From Phyllostachys edulis (lineage: Eukaryota > Streptophyta > Magnoliopsida > Poales > Poaceae), in assembly GCA_036346405.1 (NCBI GenBank), contig CM070568.1, positions 1,699,674 to 1,763,673 of the forward strand: 64,000 bases of DNA, written 5' to 3'. The translations under genes and the position numbers were made by a program. The notes under the pieces are model-generated. The model was given only the letters and a program-made list of their open reading frames with translations. It was not told where the DNA came from and ran no database searches. Of this stretch, positions 51,173 to 62,560 are shown piece after piece; position 1 is the stretch's first letter, and the number at the start of each line of letters is the position of its first letter.

Positions 51173-52323
51173 GAAAATTCCAAGTCACAGACGGTTTTTA
51201 ATACAAACCGTCTGTGATGAGATACTTATCACAGATGGTTCGTATTAAGAACCGTTTGTGATGAGATACTTATCACAAACGGTTCGGTGTTCGTGAAACG
51301 AACCATCTGTGATATGTCATCATAGACGGTTTTTATATGAAACCGTCTATGATTCGCAGCGCAGGAGTTCAAAATTTTTTGAACGTGTGTGCGGGAGGTA
51401 AAATGTTGTGTTGTCCTTATATATTATAACCAGCCCAGCCTTGTCTTCTATTTGTCTCTCCCTCTCCCCTCCCCACGCCGAGCTCCGGCAACTACCCTCG
51501 ATTCCCCGTCGCGGTTCGGCGAGGAGACACAGCCGACGAGGAGGAGGAGGAGGGATGCAGAGGAGCTCCTTGTCTACCGTAGGAGACAATTTATTGGCTA
51601 TTTGTGAAACCATTTTGGTTAATTGTCTTCATGGACGTTCATCTCAAACAACTGTTATTTGAAAAAAAAACAGGAAGGACTGCTACCGTTGCTGTTGAGA
51701 GTAGTGAATTTAGTTTGAGATAGCGGCATTCCGATTATTATTCTTTGGTGGAATTGTAGATGGCGTGGCTATCTTTGCGACATTGGCACTTAGTGCTCGT
51801 GGTGTTTGCTTAGGGACTAGGTATTTGCTCAATCCTGTCTTTGTATGTATTTCAAATGGAGCCTCTGTTTTATAGTTTTGCAGTGTGATTTTCACATTAC
51901 AAAGCTCCTTGAACATTCAGGTTCCTAGCTACCGAGGAAAGCTTTGTGCATCCTTTGTATAAGCAAAAGCCAATTGAGATAAATCAAACGGACTATACAA
52001 ATGTGTTTGGGCGTGCTAGATGGCCTGGTGCTCCACAACGTGTGTTGGAAACACTGTTCTATGTTGAATGGAAACAACGTGTGCTGAATTATTTTTTTCA
52101 ATAGAAAAAACTATCAGACACGGTTTTGAATAAGAGCCGTCTGTGATACTTACTATCACAGACTGTTCTAGTTCATAACCGTCTGTGATAATTTTTTCAC
52201 AGACGGTTCAAAAACCGTCTGTGATGACCTCATGACATCATAGACACATAAAGTCAGACGGTTCATAAAACCGTATGTGATTACGATTTTGAACCGTCTG
52301 TGATGAACTTTTCTGTAGTAGTG
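51173..52323. mobile_element. CACTA-2: CACTA transposon missing its left terminus
   Basis: The right end CTTTTCTGTAGTAGTG is intact at 52323. The left side starts GAAAATTCC and goes into the subterminal AACCGTCTGTGATGAG repeats, so only about the first ten bases are missing. The interior (TGTGCGGGAGGTAAAATG, CCTTATATATTATAACC, then a GAGCTCCGGC exon-like part) is collinear with CACTA-1, showing the same family. Confidence 0.87.
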
Positions 52324-53704
52324 GGCAAACCTAAGCACCTGGTTGCTCGCCGCGCCACGCCACTGTGCCTCCTAGCTCTCACCGTCCCACGCCCCCACGC
52401 CGCTCTGCGCCTCCTTGCTCTCTTGATGTATGGTTATCAATGGGCCTTTTTTGATGCTTTTGGGCCTCACTTAGCCCATGTTGATGTCTCCACTTAGGCA
52501 CTCAGCCCACAGGGCCACACTAATTTGTCTTCCTCCTGAGTCATGTCGTCCTATGCTCCGATCCTTCGAGCTCCATCCTATGGCGCCACTAGCCGATGTA
52601 GGGTTGGGGTCCCTTGGCACCTCTGGGAGACAGGCGGTTGCCCGCCTTTCAGATAAGTAGCTCCACCATCGAGTATGCATTGACCTCTGAGGGTTCATGT
52701 CCCAAACTTAGCGCTGGTGTCCACCGATTTTAGAAGTACGCATGCGTTCAGTAAAACGGGCATGTGCGTGCTCCGTAAGGCCTTTGGTGCCTCCGATAAT
52801 TTCTATTGCCTTCACTAGCGTGTCCGATTGGCTCCCATTCAATCCGGGCCGTCCATGTGGGCCCCACCTACACGTCCACACGTTTCTCCTCGCCTTCGTG
52901 GTCCAAGAGTCTTTAGCTGAATTGACATGTTTTTTTATTTGTAATAGCAAAAGTAGCTCCCGCTCGCACGAAAGTGCAAACATGGCATCGCGGCATGTGA
53001 GGAAGGCCACATATTGCGCTCCCAGTCCACCGAAGCTACGTACTGCAGACTAGAACTGCAGAAGAAACCTGTTGCAGATTGAAACTGGGAAAACAAGTCG
53101 ATGAACAATACTTTCACTATTTAGGTACGGTTGGTACTGTGCGTGTCCGACACATGACACTTTTCATGCACGGTTGCTACATTGTCGGATCGGAACAACG
53201 GCGCTGTAGTTCAGATCGTTGTTTGCAGTCCTGTCGTTGATTGGGGGCATGGCAAGTCACCTACCGCGGTCTAGGAGCTCACACCAGTGCACTGACTCGA
53301 TCAAAGCCACACAAACCACGCTATATATCGAGCTTCTCACGATCTCTACCTAGTAGCTATCTCGATAGATGGACCCCATGGTCTTCGCCCCCAGATGTCA
53401 TGATGACCGCCGCCTATTGGTGGCTCTCTGGTGGTGGCGCGGCCCGGTGGAGGGCGGTGGCGAGTTGCGGCGGTGGCTAGCTTCTGGCGCCTGCATGGGC
53501 TCGCCATGGGCGGTGGCCTCCCTGCGGCGAGCTGCTGCGGCGTGAGGAGCTGAGCGCGTTTGCGCCCTTGACCCATGAATCGCAAAGACCACACACTGCC
53601 TCAAGCGATGAACCCGGTGACATGGGCGGCATCGGGCCGACCTCGCCATGGCGTCCCGCCAAGTCTTGACATCAACATCCCATACGCCATCAGTGCATCC
53701 GCAT
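52324..53704. other. Intergenic DNA without a supported gene
   Basis: It has moderate GC content and scattered short open frames on both strands. The region 53400-53660 is GC-rich with long open frames on the minus strand but no recognisable domain. Confidence 0.45.
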
Positions 53705-55188
53705 ACTGCTCCAAGTACGTACTAATCCAATCAGATGTGACCACTTAGACCTTACCTCGGACCTTCTGGACTGCCCGGCAATCCGCTCAACCTTCCCGAT
53801 CAAGTACCTGGGTCTTCTGCTCACCTTCAGAAGGCTTTGCAGAGTGTATTTCCAACCCCTTCTAGACAAGGTGGCAGGCAGGCTGGTAGGATGGCAGGGG
53901 CGCCTCCTTTCCCCAACAGGGCGGGCCACCCTCGTAAAATCGGTCCTCACCTCGATCCCAATTTACTATCTCACTGTCTTCAAAATCCCCAAAGCAATCC
54001 TCATCTCCATCAACAAAATTAGGCGGCGTTTCCTTTGGGCCGGTCTTGATAATCTCTCGGGTGCCAAGTGCAAAATAAACTGGGATAGAGTGTGTCGCCC
54101 AACCCATCTCGGCGGGCTAGGCATCATTAGCCTTTTGCAATTCTCCTCGGTAATTAGACTGCGTTGGCTCTGGCAGGAATGGAAGTATCCTTCTAAACCC
54201 TGGGTCGGTATGGAAATCCCTGTCCATGACTCGGACCGGAACCTTTTCTTCAAGACAACAAGGATAACCCTCGAGGGGCGGAAAAGCGGCCAAGTGCAGG
54301 TTTCGGCATGGCTTTTTGGAGAGCCCCCAAAGACTTAGCTCCTAGCATCTTTGCTTCGTCGGTTCATAAAAATCGAGACTATTTTCTCGGCTTTGCGAGC
54401 AGGCGATGGGTGCGAGATATCAATCTCATGGCGGGGTTCTCTGCTCTACATTTTGATCAATTCGTAAGGCGTGGACCAAAATCAACCAAATTCAGGTGAC
54501 TCAAGGCACCCCCGACGAGATCTATTGGAAACTTAGCCAGAATGGAACCTACTCCTCGAGATCCGCCTATGCTTTACATTTCTTGGGTTCCATAGCGACC
54601 AACTACAAAGCCTTAATCTGGCAATCCCAAGCCCCTCCAAAGGGGAAACTTTTTGCTTGGTTAGCAATTCAAAACAAGCTTTGGACCTCTGATAGGCTCG
54701 AAGTCAGGGGGTGGCCAAACCATCGCCATCCCCTCTGCAGACACACCGGAATCAATCCTGCACCTCATTGCCACAGTCAGCGTTACTCTGCGCATTTGGA
54801 AGCTTATGGCGGGCGGGCCAGTATTGAAAGCCTCAACTTTCCACGGCCCTACTACGAACATCCTAGATTGGTGGGCAAATGTAGCAAAGGTGTCAGGCTC
54901 CTCTTGCAAGACCCGGACAACGATCACGATCTTAATCTCTTGGGAGCTTTGGAAGGAACGAAACACAAGAATCTTCAACAACAGAGCTTCAGCGCCTCTT
55001 GTTCTCCTAGCTAAGATTAAGGAGGAGGGAAGAGTTTGGTTCCTTGCGGGAGCTAACTCTTTGGAGCGTTTCATTTCTATGTAATTAGGCCTTGTTTCTT
55101 TTAACTTTGTTCCCTTGCGGTTTCGCTCTGCTTCTTCTCTATTAATATAACGGGTAGTCCTCCTGCCGGTTTTCATTCAAAAAAAAAG
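53705..55188 (+). mobile_element. L1-type LINE, 5'-truncated, with poly(A) tail
   Basis: The sequence encodes the end of a plant LINE reverse transcriptase: FPIKYLGL, then LLDKVAGRLVGWQGRLLS and RRFLWAGLDN. A zinc-binding RVT region follows (54496-54700: SAYALHFLG, APPKGKLFAWLAIQNKLWTSDRL), with about three frameshifts. It ends in an A10 tract at 55179-55188 after a TTAATATAACGGGTAG 3' end. The endonuclease and RT catalytic parts are absent, as in most LINE copies. I found no clear target-site duplication. Confidence 0.85.
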
Positions 55189-56844
55189 ATAACTATTTTG
55201 TCGATCCATGCATCTGATTACATCCATGCATGCAGTAAGAATTAAGAAGGGATATATTTGATTCGCATCCTTAACCGTGTGTGCGTGCTTGCCTTTTCTT
55301 TTTTTTCCTTGATTAAATATGAAAGGTGCACTAAGTCAGTCAGATGCATGTGAATGAGCACAATAAATTAAGGAGGTCATGTTCTTCTTTGCCGTGAGAA
55401 ACGGAGAGCCTGAGGCGGTATTTGGATTCATGGCTCCACCTGATCTTACCCTTACTTAGTTTTACTACTTAATTACTTTGAGTATTTATGCAATTGTCTG
55501 TGGCATAGCTAACTGCCTCCTCGTTGTGGTTCTTTGTTGTTTTTTACCATGAGGCGGGTTTACTTTCTTGTCTCCAGAAAACCTGTCTAGTACTAGTACT
55601 TCTTATCTATCCATGAATTGAAATACAAGGTCTTTTATTAAAGGGTACAATTCGCGTGAGACGTACGATGGGACGCTCCGTGAACAACATATGCAATAAT
55701 TATAATCAACGTATGCAAAAAAAAGCATAATAACAATGAAAAAATACCGAGAAAAACTGATTTTTCCCCCTCCTCACTTAAAGAAGAATGAAAACCATGA
55801 GTACATGACTTAGCTAAGTGCTAAAACAAAATCACAAATCACAAACAAAAAAATTACAACTTTACGACACTGCAACATTTGAAAACAATAGTTGCAACAT
55901 TTTAAAATTGCTCGTGCCACAATAGAGTTAAATGTTGGCAACAAAAATTATAATCGCAGACACTACTAAAAAAAAGATGACCATACACAACACAACAAGG
56001 AGGCTCAACATTTCAATACAATGTATGCAACAAATTATTTCAACATTTGCAACAAAAATAGGATTAGATCCCGAAAAATATTAGAAAAAGATCCAATCTA
56101 TCAACAAAATTCAATTGAAACTACACATCTTGTTCGTATGTAAAGATTACTCGAAAAACTAGCACAAAAGACAAAACAAACCGACGACGTTATATCCATC
56201 ACAACAATTTGGAAAATAGGGGCAACACTTGCAGCAAAATAATATTGGAGATGACACGTTCCAACAAAATAACATTTTTTTTTGCAACATTTGAGAAATA
56301 TGTGCGCAACAATTTGCAAAAACATCTGCAATGCCAATAAAAATAGCTGCAATAAACCGCCGGAGAGAAGTATGCGATGGTAGAGCTTGAGTGACCACGG
56401 TGGCCTTTCGTATAAATTTGCACTTGGCGGTAGACTTCTTGGCGTTCACAAACCTATCGGCGGTTGAGGTCGTCGAGGATGCCCTGAGCTCGTGGAAATT
56501 GCTGCGGTAGCATTGCTAGAGCTCAGGTGGTGCTTGGGAAGGGGGTCGCCGGGAGGAGGAGTGCCTTGGGAGAACAGCTGTGGGGATAAGGGTCGTCGGG
56601 GATGGCGAGAAGGAGCAGCAACAGCACATCCATGATCGATGAGGGAGAGAGAGTGTGTGTTGCTTGGAATATATGTGGATGCATGTGGAGGTTGGGGAAT
56701 AAAAAGGTGTTGAGTGCCCGAGTGGAGTGAGGCGTCTGATCGATTCCTTCGGGTTGGACGCCCAACTCCAGGTGTTATCGTTTAATAAATATCACAATTA
56801 ATATATACACCCTTTAATTTAAGCTCATCCAAATCCACATGTAT
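55189..56844. other. Repeat-like DNA without a gene
   Basis: 55840-56350 is rich in TTTGCAACA/TGTTGCAA motifs, a pattern common in grass DNA transposons. 56640-56770 (GGAGTGAGGCGTCTGATCG, GGACGCCCAACTCC) looks like an element end. The minus-strand open frames at 56101-56449 are artefacts. Confidence 0.4.
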
Positions 56845-56989
56845 AGGGGTGGAGTCAAATACGGCCCAAGACTCGGGTTGGGCCAACTATTCTTGGTCTG
56901 AACTTATATTTTTGGTGATTTTTCATGGGCTTTTGAATCCTAGACTTCGGACCATTGTCCCAGCTGCCTAAGGTCTAGCTCCACCCCTG
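56845..56989. mobile_element. Small MITE with AGGGGTGGAG ends
   Basis: AGGGGTGGAGT at 56845 and its inverted copy (AGCTCCACCCCT) at 56977-56988 bound about 145 bp of non-coding sequence. The flanks CACATGTA and CTACTGTA agree at 5 of 8 positions, weak support for an 8-bp hAT duplication. Confidence 0.5.
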
Positions 56990-57129
56990 CTACTGTACGG
57001 ATAACATGGACAGACCGGAGTCCGAATGCATGGTATCATATCGTTTGTTTTTTTATTGTACGTGTTGGTGATCGAGTGGAGTCATATTAGATCATTACAG
57101 CTCAACTGTTTGTTGGCTTGAGATTACGT

Positions 57130-58269
57130 TTAACTGTGTGCTCTGTCAATAGGAATAAGCTGAAGCTGAATATTCCTATATAGGCGTCTCCATCCAACAA
57201 CATTATAGAAAGATGTCAAACTGCATGTTGCCATAGAATCAAAACTTTTCGTCCTCGATTGCCTCCTCTTGGTCGGCCCCCTTTCGCGACAGGGTGTGTG
57301 CTGCCCGATTGGTTGCCCTTTCTTGTGCACAATGCGATATTGCAAACCGAGCATCCTGGTCATCACCTTCTGTTGCTATGATTTGTCAGGCGCTGGTCTC
57401 CAAGGTGAGTCAGACTAGCTCCTCTGATCTGTTCGGATGACAAACTAAGCTGGCTGCATGTAAGTACGTCAATGCTCAACCGCCATAAGGATCACTAGTC
57501 CTTCCTTCTCATAACTAGATAGCCCTTGTATACGCGGACCCAACGCCTTGCTGAGATAGGCGACCAGGTGCTTGTCCTGCATGAGGACGGCCTTGATACC
57601 CCGGTAAAACACGTCGGATTCGATCTCGAAGGTCTTGGTAAAATCTGGCAGGGCAAGCACGGGTGCCGAGATCAGTGCCTCCTTCAGAGATTGAAAGGCT
57701 GAGGATTCCGAAAACATCATTCTTCTTCAACAAATCCGTAAGAGGTCGGCTGAGGATTCCAAAATTGTGCACAAATTTGCGGTAGTATCCTGCCAAACCC
57801 AGAAACCCACGCACCTCCTTGACGTTCGCTGGATTCGGCAAATACCTAATGGCAGCAATGTTCTTGTGATCGGTAGCCATGCCCTCGCGACTGGTAGGGC
57901 GTGGCTGGTAATGTGTCCCAAATATGTCAACTACTGTTGGGCGAAGGCGCACTTGGAGCATTTGACCCTTGGCTGATGATGCTATAATATCTCCAACACC
58001 TGTCGCAACTTATTCACATGATCCTCCAGGGTGCGGCTATACACCAGTATATTGTTGATGAACACTAGTACTCCACAATGGAATAATGGTCCCAAGATAG
58101 TGTGCATAAGGCCCTGAAAGGTTGCAGGTGCATTGGTCAACCCATATCACTGGATGCTCGGAGTGCCACCATCTTGTTGTCAGAATTTGTCGCTCAAGCA
58201 CCTTCTATTCCCCTTCGGTCATCTACCTGGTTTCCTAGGGGTATCGATGGTTTTCCTGGTGGGGACAGT
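57130..58269 (-). pseudogene. Gypsy RT and RNase H fragment, minus strand
   Basis: Right to left: RT around 58040-58170 (APATFQ-like part and LVFINNILVYSRTLEDHVNKL), then a connection with EVRGFLGLAGYYRKFVHNF. RNase H (FQSLKEALISAPVLALPDF, GLSSYEKEGLVILMAVEH) is at 57469-57720, and a tail ends near 57130. Frameshifts separate the blocks. The RT catalytic pair, normally Asp-Asp, reads Asn-Asn. L4 interrupts it at 58270; the rest of its RT should lie beyond L4, outside the window. Confidence 0.87.
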
Positions 58270-61200
58270 TGTAACATCTTGATTTTCTAAATCCTTTTTA
58301 AAATGTGTAAAATAAATTGAAACTATTTTATTTTAATGAGAATTCAAAGTTTGGTTCTGTTGGAAGGGTTTGAGTTGTTTATACTTCCTTCTTTGGAAGC
58401 TTCGGCAATCCTCCTTTAATCTATCTCTTTTGGTTATGTAGGTTTAGACCTTTTACGTGGCCTAGACCTCCTAGTGGTTCTTAAGGTTAGACCCCCATGG
58501 GGCTCGGACCTTTTCTCACATGGGCGCATCCTCGGGTCCAGACCTTTCTCTTTGAGTTTGATTACTTTGAATCTCTTTGTTGGTTTGAATCTCTTTGGAT
58601 CGAGACCTCTTTTACTGCTTCGAGACTTCTCTTAAGTCTAAACCTCTTGTTGCTGGGCACCTTTCCATGCAGGACCTCTGTTCATTCGGACCTCTTGGTA
58701 TTCCAGTGGACTTCTTATATGCCTTCAAACCTCTTGAGCTCATTTGAACCTCCTTGACATTTCTTCTTGGCGAAAGGACCTCCTTAGGGTCATTCTAACC
58801 ACTCTGACTTGTGATCTCACCTTAGCGGGTGGAAGCCTCCTTTGAGTTGCTTTGACTCACAATTTTCTGTTGGACCATCTTGTGTGAATCTCCCCGTGGG
58901 ATCTCTCTCTTTCTCGGAATTCCTCTGCCTGGACCTCCCCTTGTTTTGAATCTAACGGTTTGGGCCTCTCCTCACTTTGAATCCGAAGGCCCAGACCTCC
59001 CCTGCACGTTTTATCTTGGCTGTTGGACCTCCCTCTTGGAGATCCAACCACCCGGACCTCAACTTGCTTTTAATCTCAACCACGGGACCTCTTTGAAGTT
59101 CCCTGGACCTCCTATCCAAGACCTCTTAGTGGCCTTTTAAACCTGGCTCTGGACCTCTTTGCCAGACCTCCCTTGAAAAGATCCTAACCGCCAGGGCCTC
59201 CTGTTGTTAATCCTGACCGTCAGGACCTCCCCATATCCAGACCTCCTCTGTAAGTCTGGACCTCCCCAACCTTTAGACCTCCCTGTCTTTTGGGCTTAGG
59301 ACCTCCTAAGCCTCTCGGACCTCCTCAAAGACCTCTCCTGCGGGGGCAAGACCTCCTCTCTTGACCCGACTGTTTATAAGTTGACTGGCCCCACTTGCTA
59401 GACTTGGCATTCTCATTTCCTCCACCACGTTAATATCTTGGGCATTTAATGCATGTCTTATCACATTAAATGTATCCATATCGTGGAAGTTTACTTGAAT
59501 TTGGTCATTAGCAGTACTGACATTTTCTTTGTTCCTTCCCATAGCAACATACATTGTCCTTCCTCGTACCTTTTGCCCGAATGGTAGTGACACACCTTTC
59601 TGCCACTACCTACCTTTGACCCATTTCTATACTTATCCTTGACACGTATATTTCTAGTTTTCCTCACCACCTTGATTACAATTAGACCAAGAAATTCTAC
59701 CACATCACCTTCCTCCTTTCTCCACCCTCTGTTATCTTGGCTCTCGTTCGGTGGCTCCCGGGAAAACCTTCTTTGCTCCACGACCTCCCCTCCATCCATT
59801 GTTTCTTCTTATCCGGGTAAGTCCTTGGCGATCTCCTCCGCTTTGGTTTTGCCCTTTGCCTTTGGTGAGTCGTGTCCATTTCAAGACCTCCTCTGGTGGA
59901 CTTCTTTTTGGGTTTCTAGGGCTTTTGTGTGAGGACCTCCTCTGGACTTTACGCAAGAACCATTGCTCGGGACCTCTCTATTTTATTGCTGAAATCACTC
60001 CTTTGGGGTGTTTTGCCAAAGACCACCACCTCTGGTAGCTTGAACCTTTTCTAAAAGAACCATTCTAAAAATATAGACCTTTCCTGTTGATTAAGTTTTG
60101 GACTCCCTCTGGGGTCCCCTCGGTTTTCTTGTGGTTCTCAGTTGATTCTTTACTTGAGTTTTTCTTGAACTTGCTCTCTTACAGTGTAGATTGCGAAGAC
60201 TCGGGGAATCGAGAGTTCGAAGAGAAGACTCTCGGGATAGTGAGCAAGGCAAGTTGCACTCTTGATCATATTGCACCCAATAATTCAATCTATTTATGTT
60301 CGGTTTCAAAGTTTAATGCATGCCTATTTCTACCAAGTTATTTCAATATCTGTTTTAAATTCATAGTTATGCCTACTTCCTTGTATGGCCCTTTGTTGAC
60401 TTTGGACTAAACTCATTGTCACCTTTAGATCAAACTTGGGTCATGCAATAGTGTGAGCCAAAACCATTTGAAAAACTTGTGCTTAGTCAGGCTTAGACCA
60501 AAAATATTGATTTGGGGAAATCTTTACCAACATGACCAAATATTGCTTAAAATGTTTTGACCATCACATTGGGGTGTCATGGGAATGTGAAAGTGTTGCT
60601 GGGGAAGCAAAGAAAATGAAATTGGATTTAGACTGGGGCGAATTAGTTGGCTTGGCTGGTGCAATGTTTGTGCGGACTCTATCTGGCTAAGGTGGAGGTC
60701 AAGGGTTTGTGAGTCGCCCTAGTCATGTGAGGACCGGTCTTTGGCGACCAATGCCATGCCTATAATGGGCTATGCCACAATCGTGCAACCACATGTCTCG
60801 AGAATGGGGCGTGGGACTGGTGAGTAATTTGCAAAACTTCACCATATCTTTGCTCCATTGGAGGTGTGGGAGGTCTTGTAGGGTGATGGTCTTTATGACC
60901 CTCTTGTTCCCATTTGGTGCAAGAGGGGGCTTTCACGGGATTGCGATCCATAGGAAAGTGAAACCTTAGCAAGGAAAGGCTGTGGTGGGGCAATGCATTG
61001 TAAAGGCCTTGTCTGAGCTCTAGACTTCTTACCTTTGGTAGTGAGAGGTGGCATTGACGGATCTTGGGATAAACTAGAAAATCATGTCATGTGGGTAAAG
61101 TGTACAACCTCTGCGAGTTAAATCTATTGAATAGCCGTGTCCACGGTCATGGGCGTCTTGGCAAAGGCCACTCGAGTTAGATGTTGATTTTGGGTTTTTG

Positions 61201-62124
61201 AAATGTTTTCAAATCTGCTTTTGGGATTTTATCCCATGGGTTTGGGCGAGGAGCCTAATGTCGGAGGTATCCTTCACCAACTTGTTGATGAATGTTATCA
61301 AACCTGAAAAATTGCTTTCTTAAAATGAATTTTAGTTATTAAAGACATGCTTTGGAAACTTAGTAACGGTATTTGAAAGAAAATTGGCTTTTGTGCAAAT
61401 TAACCATATTATGCTATCCTTTGATTGTCCATATATGCATGTCATTTTGCTAACCCACAGGTGTAACTTGCGAGCACGATTGTTGTGCTCACTCTTGCTC
61501 ATTACAATCTTTGCCAGGAGAAGACCTTGGTAGTGATGAAGACCCAAGCGAGTAGGTTGTGCCTTCCAGTCAGCTGCCTGTGGTGTGCTGATGGACCCTG
61601 TGACCTTTTGTTCTTTTACTCTTTTGTATATATGTGTTTGGCCCAAGGTCACCTTGTAAACAACTCTGTAGATATTTTGCTTTAATAAAGATGCATTCTG
61701 GATGTCACCACCATTGTATTATTTCTGTGAAGAGCTAGCCATGATCCTTGGGACTAGCTCGGGATTCACAGGGAACCCTGGAGCAAGCTCGGACCTCTAT
61801 GTCCTCACAATGGGATGAACGTGTGATGTTCTGAGGTGGTCTTGGACCTCCACGACCTCCTCTGGTGGGTCGTGGGTGGTCTTGGGGTACCCTCAGACCT
61901 CCTCGTTTTTCTTTGGCTGTGACCGTGGCAGGTCCGTGGGTGCTCCCTGGCTCCAAGACCCTCTCGGGTCATGTTCTCCTGGACCTCCAGGGAGGTCTGC
62001 TGAGACCTCTGGGAGGTCTTGGTGGACTATCCAAGAGGTCCTTTGTGGACCTCCTGGGAGGTCCTGATGGACTTTCCAGAGGTCTTGGAGGACCTCTCGG
62101 GTGCCCTAGAGTTGGGTCGTCATA
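58270..62124 (+). repeat. L4: giant 5' LTR of a Gypsy element
   Basis: It starts TGTAACATCTTGATTTTC and ends GGGTCGTCATA, one base from the family end TCACA. The 5 bases before it are ACAGT. It carries GACCTCC motifs to about 59350, the leader-like block near 60186 and the structured module at 60631-60724. The last 400 bases mix GACCTCC and GGAGGTC so closely that they could pair. A primer site follows 4 bases later. Confidence 0.93.
60631..60724 (+). other. Structured module in L4: closing stem
   Basis: GACTGGGGCGA (60631-60641) and TCGCCCTAGTC (60714-60724) pair over 11 positions with one G-U pair. The inner hairpin of the other copies is weak here. Confidence 0.72.
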
Positions 62125-62128
62125 AAAG

Positions 62129-62140
62129 TGGTATCAGAGC
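62129..62140 (+). other. Primer-binding site, initiator-methionine tRNA
   Basis: TGGTATCAGAGC is the standard plant primer site complementary to the 3' end of the initiator-methionine tRNA. It fixes the end of L4 and the orientation of the element. Confidence 0.93.
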
Positions 62141-62560
62141 ATCCTGACTGTAAGTCGCAACCTAGTGGCATGGTTGTAGAATTTCAAAATTATTTTATAA
62201 CAAAAGAAGAATAAAATGTTCTTTCTTATCTGGGTCATCTTTTCACTCTTACCTTTTTCTGGTGCTTTTCCTTACCTTAACCTCACCTTATCTTGTTTCT
62301 TCCTATGCACCTGTTCATAATATTAAGTGGACCTCCTTACCCTTGCAATATTCTATTAGAAGTCTTCTAGGGTAGGCTGGTGCTTAAGACCTCCTCCAAA
62401 ATGGTAACATACGTGTAGAACGATGTTTGGTCATTCTAGATTTGGAAAAGGTTTTTCACTGCTGTTTTCTTTGCATTGGATTTCCTTTGCCAAGTGGTTG
62501 GTTTGGCTAGTTTTCCTTAGCTTTTCTCTTCTCTCTTCTCGGCCTTGGTGCTTGGACATA

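Noticed and set aside
56101..56449. Cysteine-rich minus-strand open frames
   Set aside because: They follow the TTGCAACA/TGTTGCAA repeats; the cysteines come from TGTTGC and TGC codons of the repeat.
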